A DNA stretch of 64,000 nucleotides from contig OZ026603.1 of the NCBI GenBank assembly GCA_964020085.1, positions 5,646,546 through 5,710,545 of the forward strand. Direction: 5' to 3'. The notes under the pieces were generated by a model. It did not search any database. It was given only the letters and a program-made list of their open reading frames with translations, and was not told the origin of the DNA. This document shows positions 1-11,390 of the stretch, piece by piece. Both the position numbers and the translations under genes were made by a program. The stretch is from Micromussa lordhowensis. Lineage: Eukaryota; Cnidaria; Anthozoa; Scleractinia; Lobophylliidae. Within the stretch, counting starts at the first letter, position 1; each line of letters begins with the position of its first letter.

Positions 1-28
1 AGAACATGATGGCATTGGCGCCAGGGTG

Positions 29-52
29 TTTTTTCTGGCCTTCTTTTTGCAG
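29..52 (+). other. Pyrimidine-rich tract ending in CAG (example copy)
   Basis: Monomer bases 29-50 are mostly T/C and run into CAG at 50-52. On the plus strand this resembles a eukaryotic 3' splice site (polypyrimidine tract followed by CAG). The T-run varies from T6 to T11 and is the main site of length change in the array. It is flanked by the inverted pair CCAGGG (21-26) and CCCTGG (60-65). No function is implied by the resemblance. Confidence 0.6.
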
Positions 53-163
53 TAGTTTCCCCTGGTCCCAACTTTGCAGAATTTCAGAAAACGCGCGCTG
101 GGGGTCCCCTTGGCAAATTTAACATAGCTCGGCTTCACGGGCACTTTAAGAGGCGCGGTTTGC

Positions 164-179
164 AGCAAAATGTTCTGCT
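164..179. other. Dyad region of the monomer (example copy, imperfect form)
   Basis: In this copy the sequence is AGCAAAATGTTCTGCT. When base 175 is T rather than C, as in many copies (for example near 7623 and 9075), it becomes AGCAAAA-TG-TTTTGCT, a perfect inverted repeat with 7-bp arms and a 2-base spacer. Other states are GTTGTGCT (zone 4 and elsewhere) and AAAAAGTT (zone 8), both weaker. The perfect form could extrude a short hairpin or bind a symmetric protein; neither is shown by sequence alone. Confidence 0.75.
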
Positions 180-1864
180 AGGTTGGCACTTCAAGGAAAT
201 CTTAGTTAGAACATGATGGCATTGGCGCCAGGGTGTTTTTTCTGGCCTTCTTTTTGCAGTAGTTTCGCCTGGTCCCAACTTTGCAGAATTTCAGAAAACG
301 CGCGCTGGGGGTCCCCTTGGCAAATTTGACATAGCTCGGCTTCACGGGCACTTTAAGAGGCGCGGTTTGCAGCAAAAATGTTCTGCTAGGTTGGCACTTC
401 AAGGAAATCCAAGTTAGAACATGATGGCATTAGCGCCAGGGTGTTTTTTCTGGCCTTCTTTTTGCAGTAGTTTCCCTTGGTCCCAACTTTGCAGAATTTC
501 AGAAAACGCGCGCTGGGGGTCCCCTTGGCAAATTTGACATAGCTCGGGTTCACGGGCACTTTAAGAGGCGCGGTTTGCAGCAAAATGTTCTGCTAGGTTG
601 GCACTTCAAGGAAATTGTAGTTAGAACATGATGGCATTGGCGCCAGGTTGTTTTTTCTGGCCTTCTTTTTGCAGTAGTTTCCCCTGGTACCAACTTTGCA
701 GAATTTCAGAAAACGCGCGCTGGGGGTCCCCTTGGCAAATTTGACATAGCTCGGCTTCACGGGCACTTTAAGAGGCGCGGTTTGCAGCAAAATGTTTTGC
801 TAGGTTGGCACTTGAAGGAAATTCTAGTTAGAACATGATGGCATTGGCGCCAGGGTGTTTTTTTTGGCCTTCTTTTTGCAGTAGTTTCCCCTGGTACCAA
901 CTTTGCAGAATTTCAGAAAACGCGCGCTGGGGGTCCCCTTGGCAAATTTGCCATAGCTCGGCTTCACGGGCACTTTAAGAGGCGCGGTTTGCAGCAAAAT
1001 GTTTTGCTAGGTTGGCACTTCAAGGAAATTTTAATTACAACATGATGGCATTGGCGCCAGGGTGTTTTTTTTGGCCTTCTTTTTGCAGTAGTTTCCCCTG
1101 GTACCAACTTTGCAGAATTTCAGAAAACGCGCGCTGGGGGTCCCCTTGGCAAATTTGCCATAGCTCGGCTTCACGGGCACTTTAAGAGGCGCGGTTTGCA
1201 GCAAAATGTTCTGCTAGGTTGGCACTTCAAGGAAATCCTAGTTAGAACATGATGGCATTGGCGCCAGAGTGTTTTTTCAGGCCTTCTTTTTGCAGTAGTT
1301 TCCCCTGGTCCCAACTTTGCAGAATTTCAGAAAACGCGCGCTGGGGGTCCCCTTGGCAAATTTGCCATAGCTCGGCTTCACGGGCACTTTAAGAGACCCG
1401 GTTTGCAGCAAAATGTTCTGCTAGGTTGGCACTTCAAGGAAATCTTAGTTAGAACATGATGGCATTGGCGCCAGGGTGTTTTTTCTGGCCTTCTTTTTGC
1501 AGTAGTTTCCCCTGGTCCCAACTTTGCAGAATTTCAGAAAACGCGCGCTGGGGGTCCCCTTGGCAAATTTGACATAGCTCGGCTTCACGGGCACTTTGAG
1601 AGGCGAGGTTTGCAGCAAAATGTTCTGCTAGGTTGGCACTTCAAGGAAATCCTAGTTAAAACATGATGGCATTGGCGCCAGGCTGTTTTTGTTGGCCTTC
1701 TTTTTGCAGTAGTTTCCCCTGGTCCCAACTTTGCAGAATTTCAGAAAACGCGCGCTGGGGGTCCCCTTGGCAAATTTGACATAGCTCGGCTTCACGGGCA
1801 CTTTAAGAGGCGCGGTTTGCAGCAAAATGTTCTGCTAGGTTGGCACTTCAAGGAAATCCTAGTT

Positions 1865-4800
1865 AGAACATGATGGCATTGGCGCCAGGGTGTTTTTTCT
1901 GGCCTTCTTTTTGCAGTAGTTTCCCCTGGTCCCAACTTTGCAGAATTTCAGAAAACGCGCGCTGGGGGTCCCCTTGGAAAATTTGACATAGCTCGGCTTC
2001 ACGGGCACTTTAAGAGGCGCGGTTTGCAGCAAAATGTTCTGCTAGGTTGGCACTTCAAGGAAATCTTAGTTAGAACATGATGGCATTGGCGCCAGGGTGT
2101 TTTTTCTGGCCTTCTTTTTGCAGTAGTTTCGCCTGGTCCCAACTTTGCAGAATTTCAGAAAACGCGCGCTGGGGGTCCCCTTGGCAAATTTGACATAGCT
2201 CGGCTTCACGGGCACTTTAAGAGGCGCGCTTTGCAGCAAAAATGTTCTGCTAGGGTGGCACTTCAAGGAAATCCTAGTTAGAACATGATGGCATTAGCGC
2301 CAGGGTGTTTTTTCTGGCCTTCTTTTTGCAGTAGTTTCCCCTGGTCCCAACTTTGCAGAATTTCAGAAAACGCGCGCTGGGGGTCCCCTTGGCAAATTTG
2401 ACATAGCTCGGGTTCACGGGCACTTTAAGAGGCGCGGTTTGCAGCAAAATGTTCTGCTAGGTTAACACTTCAAGGAAGTTCTAATTAAAACATGATGGCA
2501 TTGGCGCCAGGGTGTTTTTTCTTGCCTCCTTTTTGCAGAAGTTTCCCCTGGTCCCAACTTTGCAGAATTTCAGAAAACGCGCGCTGGGGGTCCCCTTGGC
2601 AAATTTGACATAGCTCGGCTTCACGGGCACTTTAAGAGACGCGGTTTGCAGCAAAATGTTCTGCTAGGTTGGCACTTCAAGGAAATCCTAGTCAAAAGAT
2701 GATGGCATTTGCGTCATGGTGTTTTTTTTGCCCTTCTTTTTGCAGTAGTTTCCCCTGCTCCCAACTTTGCAGAATTTCAGAAAACGCGCGCTGGGGGTCC
2801 CCTTGGCAAATTTGACATAGCTCGGCTTCACGGGCACTTTAAGAGGCGCGGTTTGCAGCAAAATGTTCTGCTAGGTTGGCACTTCAAGGAAATCCTAGTT
2901 AGAACATGATGGCATGGGCGCCAGGGTTTTTTTCTGGCCTTCTTTTTGCAGTAGTTTCCCCTGGTCCCAACTTTGCAGAATTTCAGAAAACGCGCGCTGG
3001 GGGTGCCCTTGGCAAATTTAACATAGCTCGGGTTCACGGGCACTTTAAGAGGCGCGGTTTGCAGCAAAATGTTCTGCTAGGTTGGCACTTTAAGGAAGTT
3101 CTAGTTAGAACATGATGGCATTGGCGCCAGGGTGTTTTTTGTGGCCTCCTTTTTGCAGTAGTTTCCCCTGGTCCCAACTTTGCAGAATTTCAGAAAACGC
3201 GCGCTGGGGGTCCCCTTGGCAAATTTGACATAGCTCGGCTTCACGGGCACTTTAAGAGGCGCGGTTTGCAGCAAAATGTTCTGCTAGGTTGGCACTTCAA
3301 GGAAATCCTAGTTAAAACATGATGGCATTGGCGCCAGGGTGTTTTTTCTGGCCTTCTTTTTGCAGTTGTTTCCCCTGGTCCCAACTTTGCAGAATTTCAG
3401 AAAACGCGCGCTGGGGGTGCCCTTGGCAAATTTAACATAGCTCGGGTTCACGGGCACTTTAAGAGGCGCGGTTTGCAGCAAAATGTTCTGCTTGATTGGC
3501 ACTTGAAGGAAATCCTAGTTAGAACATGATGGCATTGGCGCCAGGGTGTTTTTTCTGGCCTTCTTTTTGCAGTAGTTTCCCCTGGTCCCAACTTTGCAGA
3601 ATTTCAGAAAACGCGCGCTGGGGGTCCCCTTGGCAAATTTGACATAGCTCGGCTTCACGGGCACTTTAAGAGGCGCGGTTTGCAGCAAAATGTTCTGCTA
3701 GGTTGGCACTTCAAGGAAATCCTAGTTAGAACATGATGGCATTGGCGCCAGGGTGTTTTTTCTGGCCTTCTTTTTGCAGTAGTTTCGCCTGGTCCCAACT
3801 TTGCAGAATTTCAGAAAACGCGCGCTGGGGGTCCCCTTGGCAAATTTGACATAGCTCGGCTTCACGGGCACTTTAAGAGGCGCACTTTGCAGCAAAAATG
3901 TTCTGCTAGGTTGGCACTTCAAGGAAATCCTAGTTAGAACATGATGGCATTAGCGCCAGGGTGTTTTTTCTGGCCTTCTTTTTGCAGTAGTTTCCCCTGG
4001 TCCCAACTTTGCAGAATTTCAGAAAACGCGCGCTGGGGGTCCCCTTGGCAAATTTGACATAGCTCGGGTTCACGGGCACTTTAAGAGGCGCGGTTTGCAG
4101 CAAAATGTTCTGCTAGGTTGGCACTTCAAGGAAGTTCTAATTAAAACATGATGGCATTGGCGCCAGGGTGTTTTTTCTTGCCTCCTTTTTGCAGTAGTTT
4201 CCCCTGGTCCCAACTTTGCAGAATTTCAGAAAACGCGCGCTGGGGGTCCCCTTGGCAAATTTGACATAGCTCGGCTTCACGGGCACTTTAAGAGACGCGG
4301 TTTGCAGCAAAATGTTCTGCTAGGTTGGCACTTTAAGGAAATCCTAGTCAAAAGATGATGGCATTTGCGTCATGGTGTTTTTTCTGGCCTTCTTTTTGCA
4401 GTAGTTTCCCCTGCTTCCAACTTTGCAGAATTTCAGAAAACGCGCGCTGGGGGTCCCCTTGGCAAATTTGACATAGCTCGGCTTCACGGGCACTTTAAGA
4501 GGCGCGGTTTGCAGCAAAATGTTCTGCTAGGTTGGCACTTCAAGGAAATCGTAGTTAGAACATGATGGCATGGGCGCCAGGGTTTTTTTCTGGCCTTCTT
4601 TTTGCAGTAGTTTCCCCTGGTCCCAACTTTGCAGAATTTCAGAAAACGCGCGCTGGGGGTGCCCTTGGCAAATTTAACATAGCTCGGGTTCACGGGCACT
4701 TTAAGAGGCGCGGTTTGCAGCAAAATGTTCTGCTAGGTTGGCACTTCAAGGAAGTTCTAGTTAGAACATGATGGCATTGGCGCCAGGGTGTTTTTTCTGG

Positions 4801-5176
4801 CCTCCTTTTTGCAGTAGTTTTCCCTGGTCCCAACTTTGCAGAATTTCAGAAAACGCGCGCTGGGGGTCCCCTTGGCAAATTTGACATAGCTCGGCTTCAC
4901 GGGCACTTTAAGAGGCGCGGTTTGCAGCAAAATGCTTTGCTAGGTTGGCACTTCAAGGAAATCCTAGTTAAAACATGATGGCATTGGCGCCAGGGTGTTT
5001 TTTCTGGCCTTCTTTTTGCAGTAGTTTCCCCTGGTCCCAACTTTGCAGAATTTCAGAAAACGCGCGCTGGGGGTCCCCTTGGCAAATTTGACATAGCTCG
5101 GCTTCACGGGCACTTTAAGAGGCGCGGTTTGCAGCAAAATGTTCTGCTAGGTTGGCACTTTAAGGAAATCCTAGTT
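1865..5176. repeat. 8-monomer higher-order repeat, 1656 bp, two copies
   Basis: Monomer starts at 2072, 2280, 2487, 2694, 2901 and 3107 recur 1656 bp later at 3728, 3936, 4143, 4350, 4557 and 4763, with the same private variants. These are the extra A in the A-run, ATTAGCGCC, the unusual AAAAGATGATGG start with GCGTCATGG, and the 206-bp monomer with the shortened T tract. The shared 208- and 206-bp monomers make chance similarity very unlikely. After 4970 the order slips by one monomer: the TGCCC/GGGTTCAC type at 3314 matches 5177 rather than 4970. Monomers 208 and 416 resemble 2072 and 2280, so a third partial copy may start left of 1865. Outer boundaries are approximate to one monomer. Confidence 0.85.
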
Positions 5177-7659
5177 AAAACATGATGGCATTGGCGCCAG
5201 GGTGTTTTTTCTGGCCTTCTTTTTGCAGTAGTTTCCCCTGGTCCCAACTTTGCAGAATTTCAGAAAACGCGCGCTGGGGGTGCCCTTGGCAAATTTAACA
5301 TAGCTCGGGTTCACGGGCACTTTAAGAGGCGCGGTTTGCAGCAAAATGTTCTGCTAGGTTGGCACTTCAAGGAAGTTCTAGTTAGAACATGATGGCATTG
5401 GCGCCAGGGTGTTTTTTCTGGCCTCCTTTTTGCAGTAGTTTCCCCTGGTCCCAACTTTGCAGAATTTCAGAAAACGCGCGCTGGGGGTCCCCTTGGCAAA
5501 TTTGACATAGCTCGGCTTCACGGGCACTTTAAGAGGCGCGGTTTGCAGCAAAATGTTCTGCTAGGTTGGCACTTCAACGAAATCCTAGTTAGAACATGAT
5601 GGCATTGGCGCCAGGGTGTTTTTTCTGGCCTTCTTTTTGCAGTAGTTTCCCCTGGTCCCAACTTTGCAGAATTTCAGAAAACGCGCGCTGGGGGTCCCCT
5701 TGGCAAATTTGACATAGCTCGGCTTCACGGGCACTTTAAGAGGCGCGGTTTGCAGCAAAATGTTCTGCTAGGTTGGCACTTCAAGGAAATCCTAGTTAGA
5801 ACATGATGGCATTGGCGCCAGGGTGTTTTTTCTGGCCTTCTTTTTGCAGTAGTTTCCCCTGGTCCCAACTTTGCAGAATTTCAGAAAACGCGCGCTGGGG
5901 GTCCCCTTGGCAAATTTGACATAGCTCGGCTTCACGGGCACTTTAAGAGGCGCGGTTTGCAGCAAAATGTTCTGCTAGGTTGGCACTTTAAGGAAATCCT
6001 AGTTAAAACATGATGGCATTGGCGCCAGGGTGTTTTTTCTGGCCTTCTTTTTGCAGTAGTTTCCCCTGGTCCCAACTTTGCAGAATTTCAGAAAACGCGC
6101 GCTGGGGGTCCCCTTGGCAAATTTGACATAGCTCGGCTTCACGGGCACTATAAGAGGTGCGGTTTGCAGCAAAATGTTCTGCTAGATTGGCACTTTAAGG
6201 AAATCCTAGTTAGAACATGATGGCATTGGCGTCAGGGTGTTTTTTTTGGCCTTCTTTTTGCAGTAGTTTCCCCTGGTCCCAACTTTGCAGAATTTCAGAA
6301 AACGCGCGCTGGGGGTTCCCTTGGCAAATTTGCCATAGCTCGGCTTCACGGGCACTTTAAGAGGCGCGGTTTGCAGCAAAATGTTCTGCTAGGTTGGCAC
6401 TTCAAGGAAATCCTAGTTAGAACATGATGGCATTGGCGCCAGAGTGTTTTTTCTGGCCTTCTTTTTGCAGTAGTTTACCCTGGTCCCAACTTTGCAGAAT
6501 TTCAGAAAACGCGCGCTGGGGGTCCCCTTGGCAAATTTGCCATAGCTCGGCTTCGCGGGCGCTTTAAGAGGCGCGGTTTGCAGCAAAATGTTCTGCTGGG
6601 TTAGCACTTTAAGGAAATTTTAGTTAGAACATGATGGCATATGCGCCAGGGTGTTTTTTTGGCCTTCTTTTTGCAGTAGTTTCCCCTGGTCCCAACTTTG
6701 CAGAATTTCAGAAAACGCGCGCTGGGGGTTCCCTTAGCAAATTTGACATAGCTCGGCTTCACGGGCACTTTAAGAGGCGCGGTTTGCAGCAAAATGTTCT
6801 GCTAGGTTGGCACTTCAAGGAAATCCTAGTTAAAACATGATGGCATTGGCGCCAGGGTGTTTTTTCTGGCCTTCTTTTTGCAGTAGTTTCCCCTGGTCCC
6901 AACTTTGCAGAATTTCAGAAAACGCGCGCTGGGGGTCCCCTTGGCAAATTTGCCATAGCTCGGCTTCACGGGCACTTTAAGAGGCGCGGTTTGCAGCAAA
7001 ATGTTCTGCTAGGTTGGCACTTGAAGGAAATGTTAGTTAGAACATGATGGCATTGGCGCCAGGGTGTTTTTTCTGGCCTTCTTTTTGCAGTAGTTTCCCC
7101 TGGTCCCAACTTTGCAGAATTTCAGAAAACGCGCGCTGGGGGTCCCCTTGGCAAATTTGACATAGCTCGGCTTCACGGGCACTTTAAGAGGCGCGGTTTG
7201 CAGCAAAATGTTCTGCTAGGTTGGCACTTCAAGGAAATCCTAGTTAGAACATGATGGCATTGGCGCCAGGGTGTTTTTTCTGGCCTTCTTTTTGCAGTAG
7301 TTTCCCCTGGTCCCAACTTTGCAGAATTTCAGAAAACGCGCGCTGGGGGTGCCCTTGGCAAATTTGACATAGCTCGGGTTCACGGGCACTTTAAGAGGCG
7401 CGGGTTGCAGCAAAATGTTCTGCTAGGTTGGCACTTCAAGGAAGTTCTAGTTAGAACATGATGGCATTGGCGCCAGGGTGTTTTTTCTGGCCTCCTTTTT
7501 GCAGTAGTTTCCCCTGGTCCCAACTTTGCAGAATTTCAGAAAACGCGCGCTGGGGGTCCCCTTGGCAAATTTGACATAGCTCGGCTTCACGGGCACTTTA
7601 AGAGGCGCGGTTTGCAGCAAAATGTTTTGCTAGGTTGGCACTTTAAGGAAATCCTAGTT

Positions 7660-9113
7660 AGAACATGATGGCATTGGCGCCAGGGTGTTTTTTTCTGGCC
7701 TTCTTTTTGCAGTAGTTTCCCCTGGTCCCAACTTTGCAGAATTTCAGAAAACGCGCGCTGGGGGTCCCCTTGGCAAATTTGACATAGCTCGGCTTCACGG
7801 GCACTTTAAGAGGCGCGGTTTGCAGCAAAATGTTTTGCTAGGTTGCAACTTGAAGGAAATCCTAGTTAGAACATGATGGCATTGGCGCCAGGGTGTTTTT
7901 TTCTGGCCTTCTTTTTGCAGTAGTTTCCCCTGGTCCCAACTTTGCAGAATTTCACAAAACGCGCGCTGGGGTTCCCCTTGGCAAATTTGACATAGCTCGG
8001 CTTCACGCGCACTTTAAGAGGCGCGGTTTGCAGCAAAATGTTCTGCTAGGTTGGCACTTTAAGGAAATATTAGTTAAAACATGATGGCATTGGCGCCAGG
8101 GTGTTTTTTCTGGCCTTCTTTTTGCAGTAGTTTCCCCTGGTCCCAACTTTGCAGAATTTCAGAAAACGCGCGCTGGGGGTCCCCTTGGCAAATTTGACAT
8201 AGCTCGGCTTCACGGGCACTTTAAGAGGCGCGGTTTGCAGCAAAATGTTTTGCTAGGTTGGCACTTTAAGGAAATCCTAGTTAGAACATGATGGCATTGG
8301 CGCCAGGGTGTTTTTTTCTGGCCTTCTTTTTGCAGTAGTTTCCCCTGGTCCCAACTTTGCAGAATTTCAGAAAACGCGCGCTGGGGGTCCCCTTGGCAAA
8401 TTTGACATAGCTCGGCTTCACGGGCACTTTAAGAGGCGCGGTTTGCAGCAAAATGTTTTGCTAGGTTGGCACTTTAAGGAAATCCTAGTTAGAACATGAT
8501 GGCATTGGCGCCAGGGTGTTTTTTTCTGGCCTTCTTTTTGCAGTAGTTTCCCCTGGTCCCAACTTTGCAGAATTTCAGAAAACGCGCGCTGGGGGTCCCC
8601 TTGGCAAATTTGACATAGCTCGGCTTCACGGGCACTTTAAGAGGCGCGGTTTGCAGCAAAATGTTTTGCTAGGTTGCAACTTGAAGGAAATCCTAGTTAG
8701 AACATGATGGCATTGGCGCCAGGGTGTTTTTTTCTGGCCTTCTTTTTGCAGTAGTTTCCCCTGGTCCCAACTTTGCAGAATTTCACAAAACGCGCGCTGG
8801 GGTTCCCCTTGGCAAATTTGACATAGCTCGGCTTCACGCGCACTTTAAGAGGCGCGGTTTGCAGCAAAATGTTCTGCTAGGTTGGCACTTTAAGGAAATA
8901 TTAGTTAAAACATGATGGCATTGGCGCCAGGGTGTTTTTTCTGGCCTTCTTTTTGCAGTAGTTTCCCCTGGTCCCAACTTTGCAGAATTTCAGAAAACGC
9001 GCGCTGGGGGTCCCCTTGGCAAATTTGACATAGCTCGGCTTCACGGGCACTTTAAGAGGCGCAGTTTGCAGCAAAATGTTTTGCTAGGTTGGCACTTCAA
9101 GGAAATCGAAGTT
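7660..9113. repeat. Local duplication with 831-bp offset (4 monomers)
   Basis: Monomers at 7660, 7868 and 8076 recur at 8491, 8699 and 8907. The shared marks are specific: the T7 tract, the tail GGTTGCAACTTGAAGG ending the first unit, then G87C plus GGGGTTCCCC plus CACGCGCAC in the second, then AATATTAGTTAAAAC leading into the third. The offset is four monomers plus three bases because three of the four are 208 bp. The intervening monomer at 8283 is another T7 copy. The homology decays inside the monomer at 8907, where the tail reads GCGCAG and AATCGAAG. Confidence 0.87.
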
Positions 9114-9320
9114 AGAACATGATTGCATTGGCGCCAGGGTGTTTTTTCTGGCCTTCTTTTTGCAGTAGTTTCCCCTGGTCCCAACTTTGCAGAATTTCAG
9201 AAAACGCGCGCTGGGGGTCCCCTTGGCAAATTTGACATAGCTCGGCTTCACGGGCACTTTAAGAGGCGCGGTTTGCAGCAAAATGTTCTGCTAGGTTGGC
9301 ACTTTAAAGAAATGTTAGTT

Positions 9321-11390
9321 AAAACATGATGGCATCGGCGCCAGGGTTTTTTTTTTGGCCTTCTTTTTGCAGTAGTTTCCCCTGGTCCCAACTTTGCAGA
9401 ATTTCAGAAAACGCGCGCTGGGGGTCCCCTTGGCAAATTTGACATAGCTCGGCTTCACGGGGACTTTAAGAGGCGCGGTTTGCAGCAAAATGTTCTGCTA
9501 GGTTGGCACTTTAAAGAAATGTTAGTTAGAACATGATGGCATTGGCGCCAGGGTGTTTTTTTTGGCCTTCTTTTTGCAGTAGTTTCCCCTGGTCCCAACT
9601 TTGCAGAATTTCAGAAAACGCGCGCTGGGGGTCCCCTTGGCAAATTTGACATAGCTCGGCTTAACGGGCACTTTAAGAGGCGCGGTTTGCAGCAAAATGT
9701 TTTGCTAGCTTGGCACTTTAAGGAAATTCTAGTTAGAACATGATGGCATTGGCGCCAGGGTGTTTTTTCTGGCCTTCTTTTTGCAGTAGTTTCCCCTGGT
9801 CCCAACTTTGCAGAATTTCAGAAAACGCGCGCTGGGGGTCCCCTTGGCAAATTTGACATAGCTCGGCTTAACGGGCACTTTAAGAGGCGCCGTTTGCAGC
9901 AAAATGTTTTGCTAGCTTGGCACTTTAAGGAAATCCTAGTTAGAACATGATGGCATTGGCGCCAGGGTGTTTTTTCTGGCCTTCTTTTTGCAGTAGTTTC
10001 CCCTGGTCCCAACTTTGCAGAATTTCAGAAAACGCGCGCTGGGGGTCCCCTTGGCAAATTTGACATAGCTCGGCTTCACGGGCACTTTAAGAGGCGCGGT
10101 TTGCAGCAAAATGTTTTGCTGGGTTGGCACTTTAAGGAAATCCTAGTTAAAACATGATGGCATTGGCGCCAGGGTGTTTTTTCTGGCCTTCTTTTTGCAG
10201 TAGTTTCCCCTGGTCCCAACTTTGCAGAATTTCAGAAAACGCGCGCTGGGGGTCCCCTTGGCAAATTTGACATAGCTCGGCTTCACGGGCACTTTAAGAG
10301 GCGCGGTTTGCAGCAAAATGTTCTGCTAGGTTGGCACTTTAAAGAAATGTTAGTTAAAACATGATGGCATCGGCGCCAGGGTTTTTTTTTTGGCCTTCTT
10401 TTTGCAGTAGTTTCCCCTGGTCCCAACTTTGCAGAATTTCAGAAAACGCGCGCTGGGGGTCCCCTTGGCAAATTTGACTTAGCTCGGCTTCACGGGGACT
10501 TTAAGAGGCGCGGTTTGCAGCAAAATGTTCTGCTAGGTTGGCACTTTAAAGAAATGTTAGTTAGAACATGATGGCATTGGCGCCAGGGTGTTTTTTCTGG
10601 CCTTCTTTTTGCAGTAGTTTCCCCTGGTCCCAACTTTGCAGAATTTCAGAAAACGCGCGCTGGGGGTCCCCTTGGCAAATTTGACATAGCTCGGCTTAAC
10701 GGGCACTTTAAGAGGCGCGGTTTGCAGCAAAATGTTTTGCTAGCTTGGCACTTTAAGGAAATTCTAGTTAGAACATGATGGCATTGGCGCCAGGGTGTTT
10801 TTTCTGGCCTTCTTTTTGCAGTAGTTTCCCCTGGTCCCAACTTTGCAGAATTTCAGAAAACGCGCGCTGGGGGTCCCCTTGGCAAATTTGACATAGCTCG
10901 GCTTAACGGGCACTTTAAGAGGCGCCGTTTGCAGCAAAATGTTTTGCTAGCTTGGCACTTTAAGGAAATCCTAGTTAGAACATGATGGCATTGGCGCCAG
11001 GGTGTTTTTTCTGGCCTTCTTTTTGCAGTAGTTTCCCCTGGTCCCAACTTTGCAGAATTTCAGAAAACGCGCGCTGGGGGTCCCCTTGGCAAATTTGACA
11101 TAGCTCGGCTTCACGGGCACTTTAAGAGGCGCGGTTTGCAGCAAAATGTTTTGCTGGGTTGGCACTTTAAGGAAATCCTAGTTAAAACATGATGGCATTG
11201 GCGCCAGGGTGTTTTTTCTGGCCTTCTTTTTGCAGTAGTTTCCCCTGGTCCCAACTTTGCAGAATTTCAGAAAACGCGCGCTGGGGGTCCCCTTGGCAAA
11301 TTTGACATAGCTCGGCTTCACGGGCACTTTAAGAGGCGCGGTTTGCAGCAAAATGTTTTGCTAGGTTGGCACTTCAATGAAATCCTAGTT
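9321..11390. repeat. 5-monomer higher-order repeat, 1035 bp, two copies
   Basis: Copy 1 is 9321-10355 and copy 2 is 10356-11390. Shared private marks in order: ATCGGCGCC with a T10 tract and CACGGGGAC; CTTAACGGGC with CTAGCTTGG; the same with GGCGCCGTTT; then a TGCTGGGTTGG tail; then an AAAACATG start. By eye I found one difference in the first monomer (GACATAG versus GACTTAG near 10479), one C/T in the T tract of the second, and a cluster at the end of the fifth monomer where the copies stop matching. The monomer before copy 1 ends like the last monomer of copy 1, so the exchange point lies in that unit's tail. Confidence 0.92.

Larger units (their letters stand above)
1..207 (+). repeat. 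Representative satellite monomer (reference for numbering)
   Basis: First full monomer, close to consensus. In order: the start motif at 1-12; the 8-bp palindrome TGGCGCCA at 16-23; a pyrimidine-rich tract at 29-50 ending in CAG (50-52); a G/C-rich stretch around 56-68; a nearly invariant core at 71-98 that includes GCGCGC at 93-98; the inverted pair GGGG/CCCC at 101-109; a conserved block at about 134-160; a dyad region at 164-179; and a variable tail at 180-207. The heptamer TTTGCAG occurs three times (46-52, 73-79, 159-165). CCAGGG (21-26) and CCCTGG (60-65) form an inverted pair around the pyrimidine tract. This copy has A at 121, where most copies have G. Length 207 is divisible by three, so reading frames carry over from copy to copy, but every frame has at least one stop per unit in the consensus. 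Confidence 0.93.
1..7659. repeat. Array zone 1: monomers marked by C133G and CCTCC variants
   Basis: Thirty-seven monomers. The zone is marked by GGGTTCAC in place of GGCTTCAC (C133G), GGGTGCCC at about 103-108, CCTCC in place of CCTTC near 39-43, and TTCGCC near 57-62. C133G recurs through this zone and is otherwise seen only sporadically (for example in the monomer at 49902). Six monomers deviate in length: 208 bp at 208, 2072 and 3728 (an extra A in the A-run after AGC), and 206 bp at 2901, 4557 and 6626 (T-tract shortened). The zone contains the 1656-bp 8-mer repeat. From about 5384 to 7659 I see only single monomers with mixed variants and no clear larger period. Confidence 0.85.

Noticed and set aside
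58..113. Internal duplication giving rise to the monomer (TCCCCTGG at 58-65 and TCCCCTTGG at 105-113)
   Set aside because: The two words are alike and followed by loosely similar A/T-rich stretches, but the similarity does not extend far enough to support an ancestral half-monomer.
125..145. CENP-B box
   Set aside because: CGGG occurs at about 138-141, but the preceding bases do not fit the TTCG....A..CGGG core on either strand. No canonical box is present in the consensus.
2410..2425. tRNA-like B box (GGTTCACGGGC in C133G monomers)
   Set aside because: It lacks the GTTCRA core match, there is no A box at the right distance and no cloverleaf; the change is a single substitution in a satellite.
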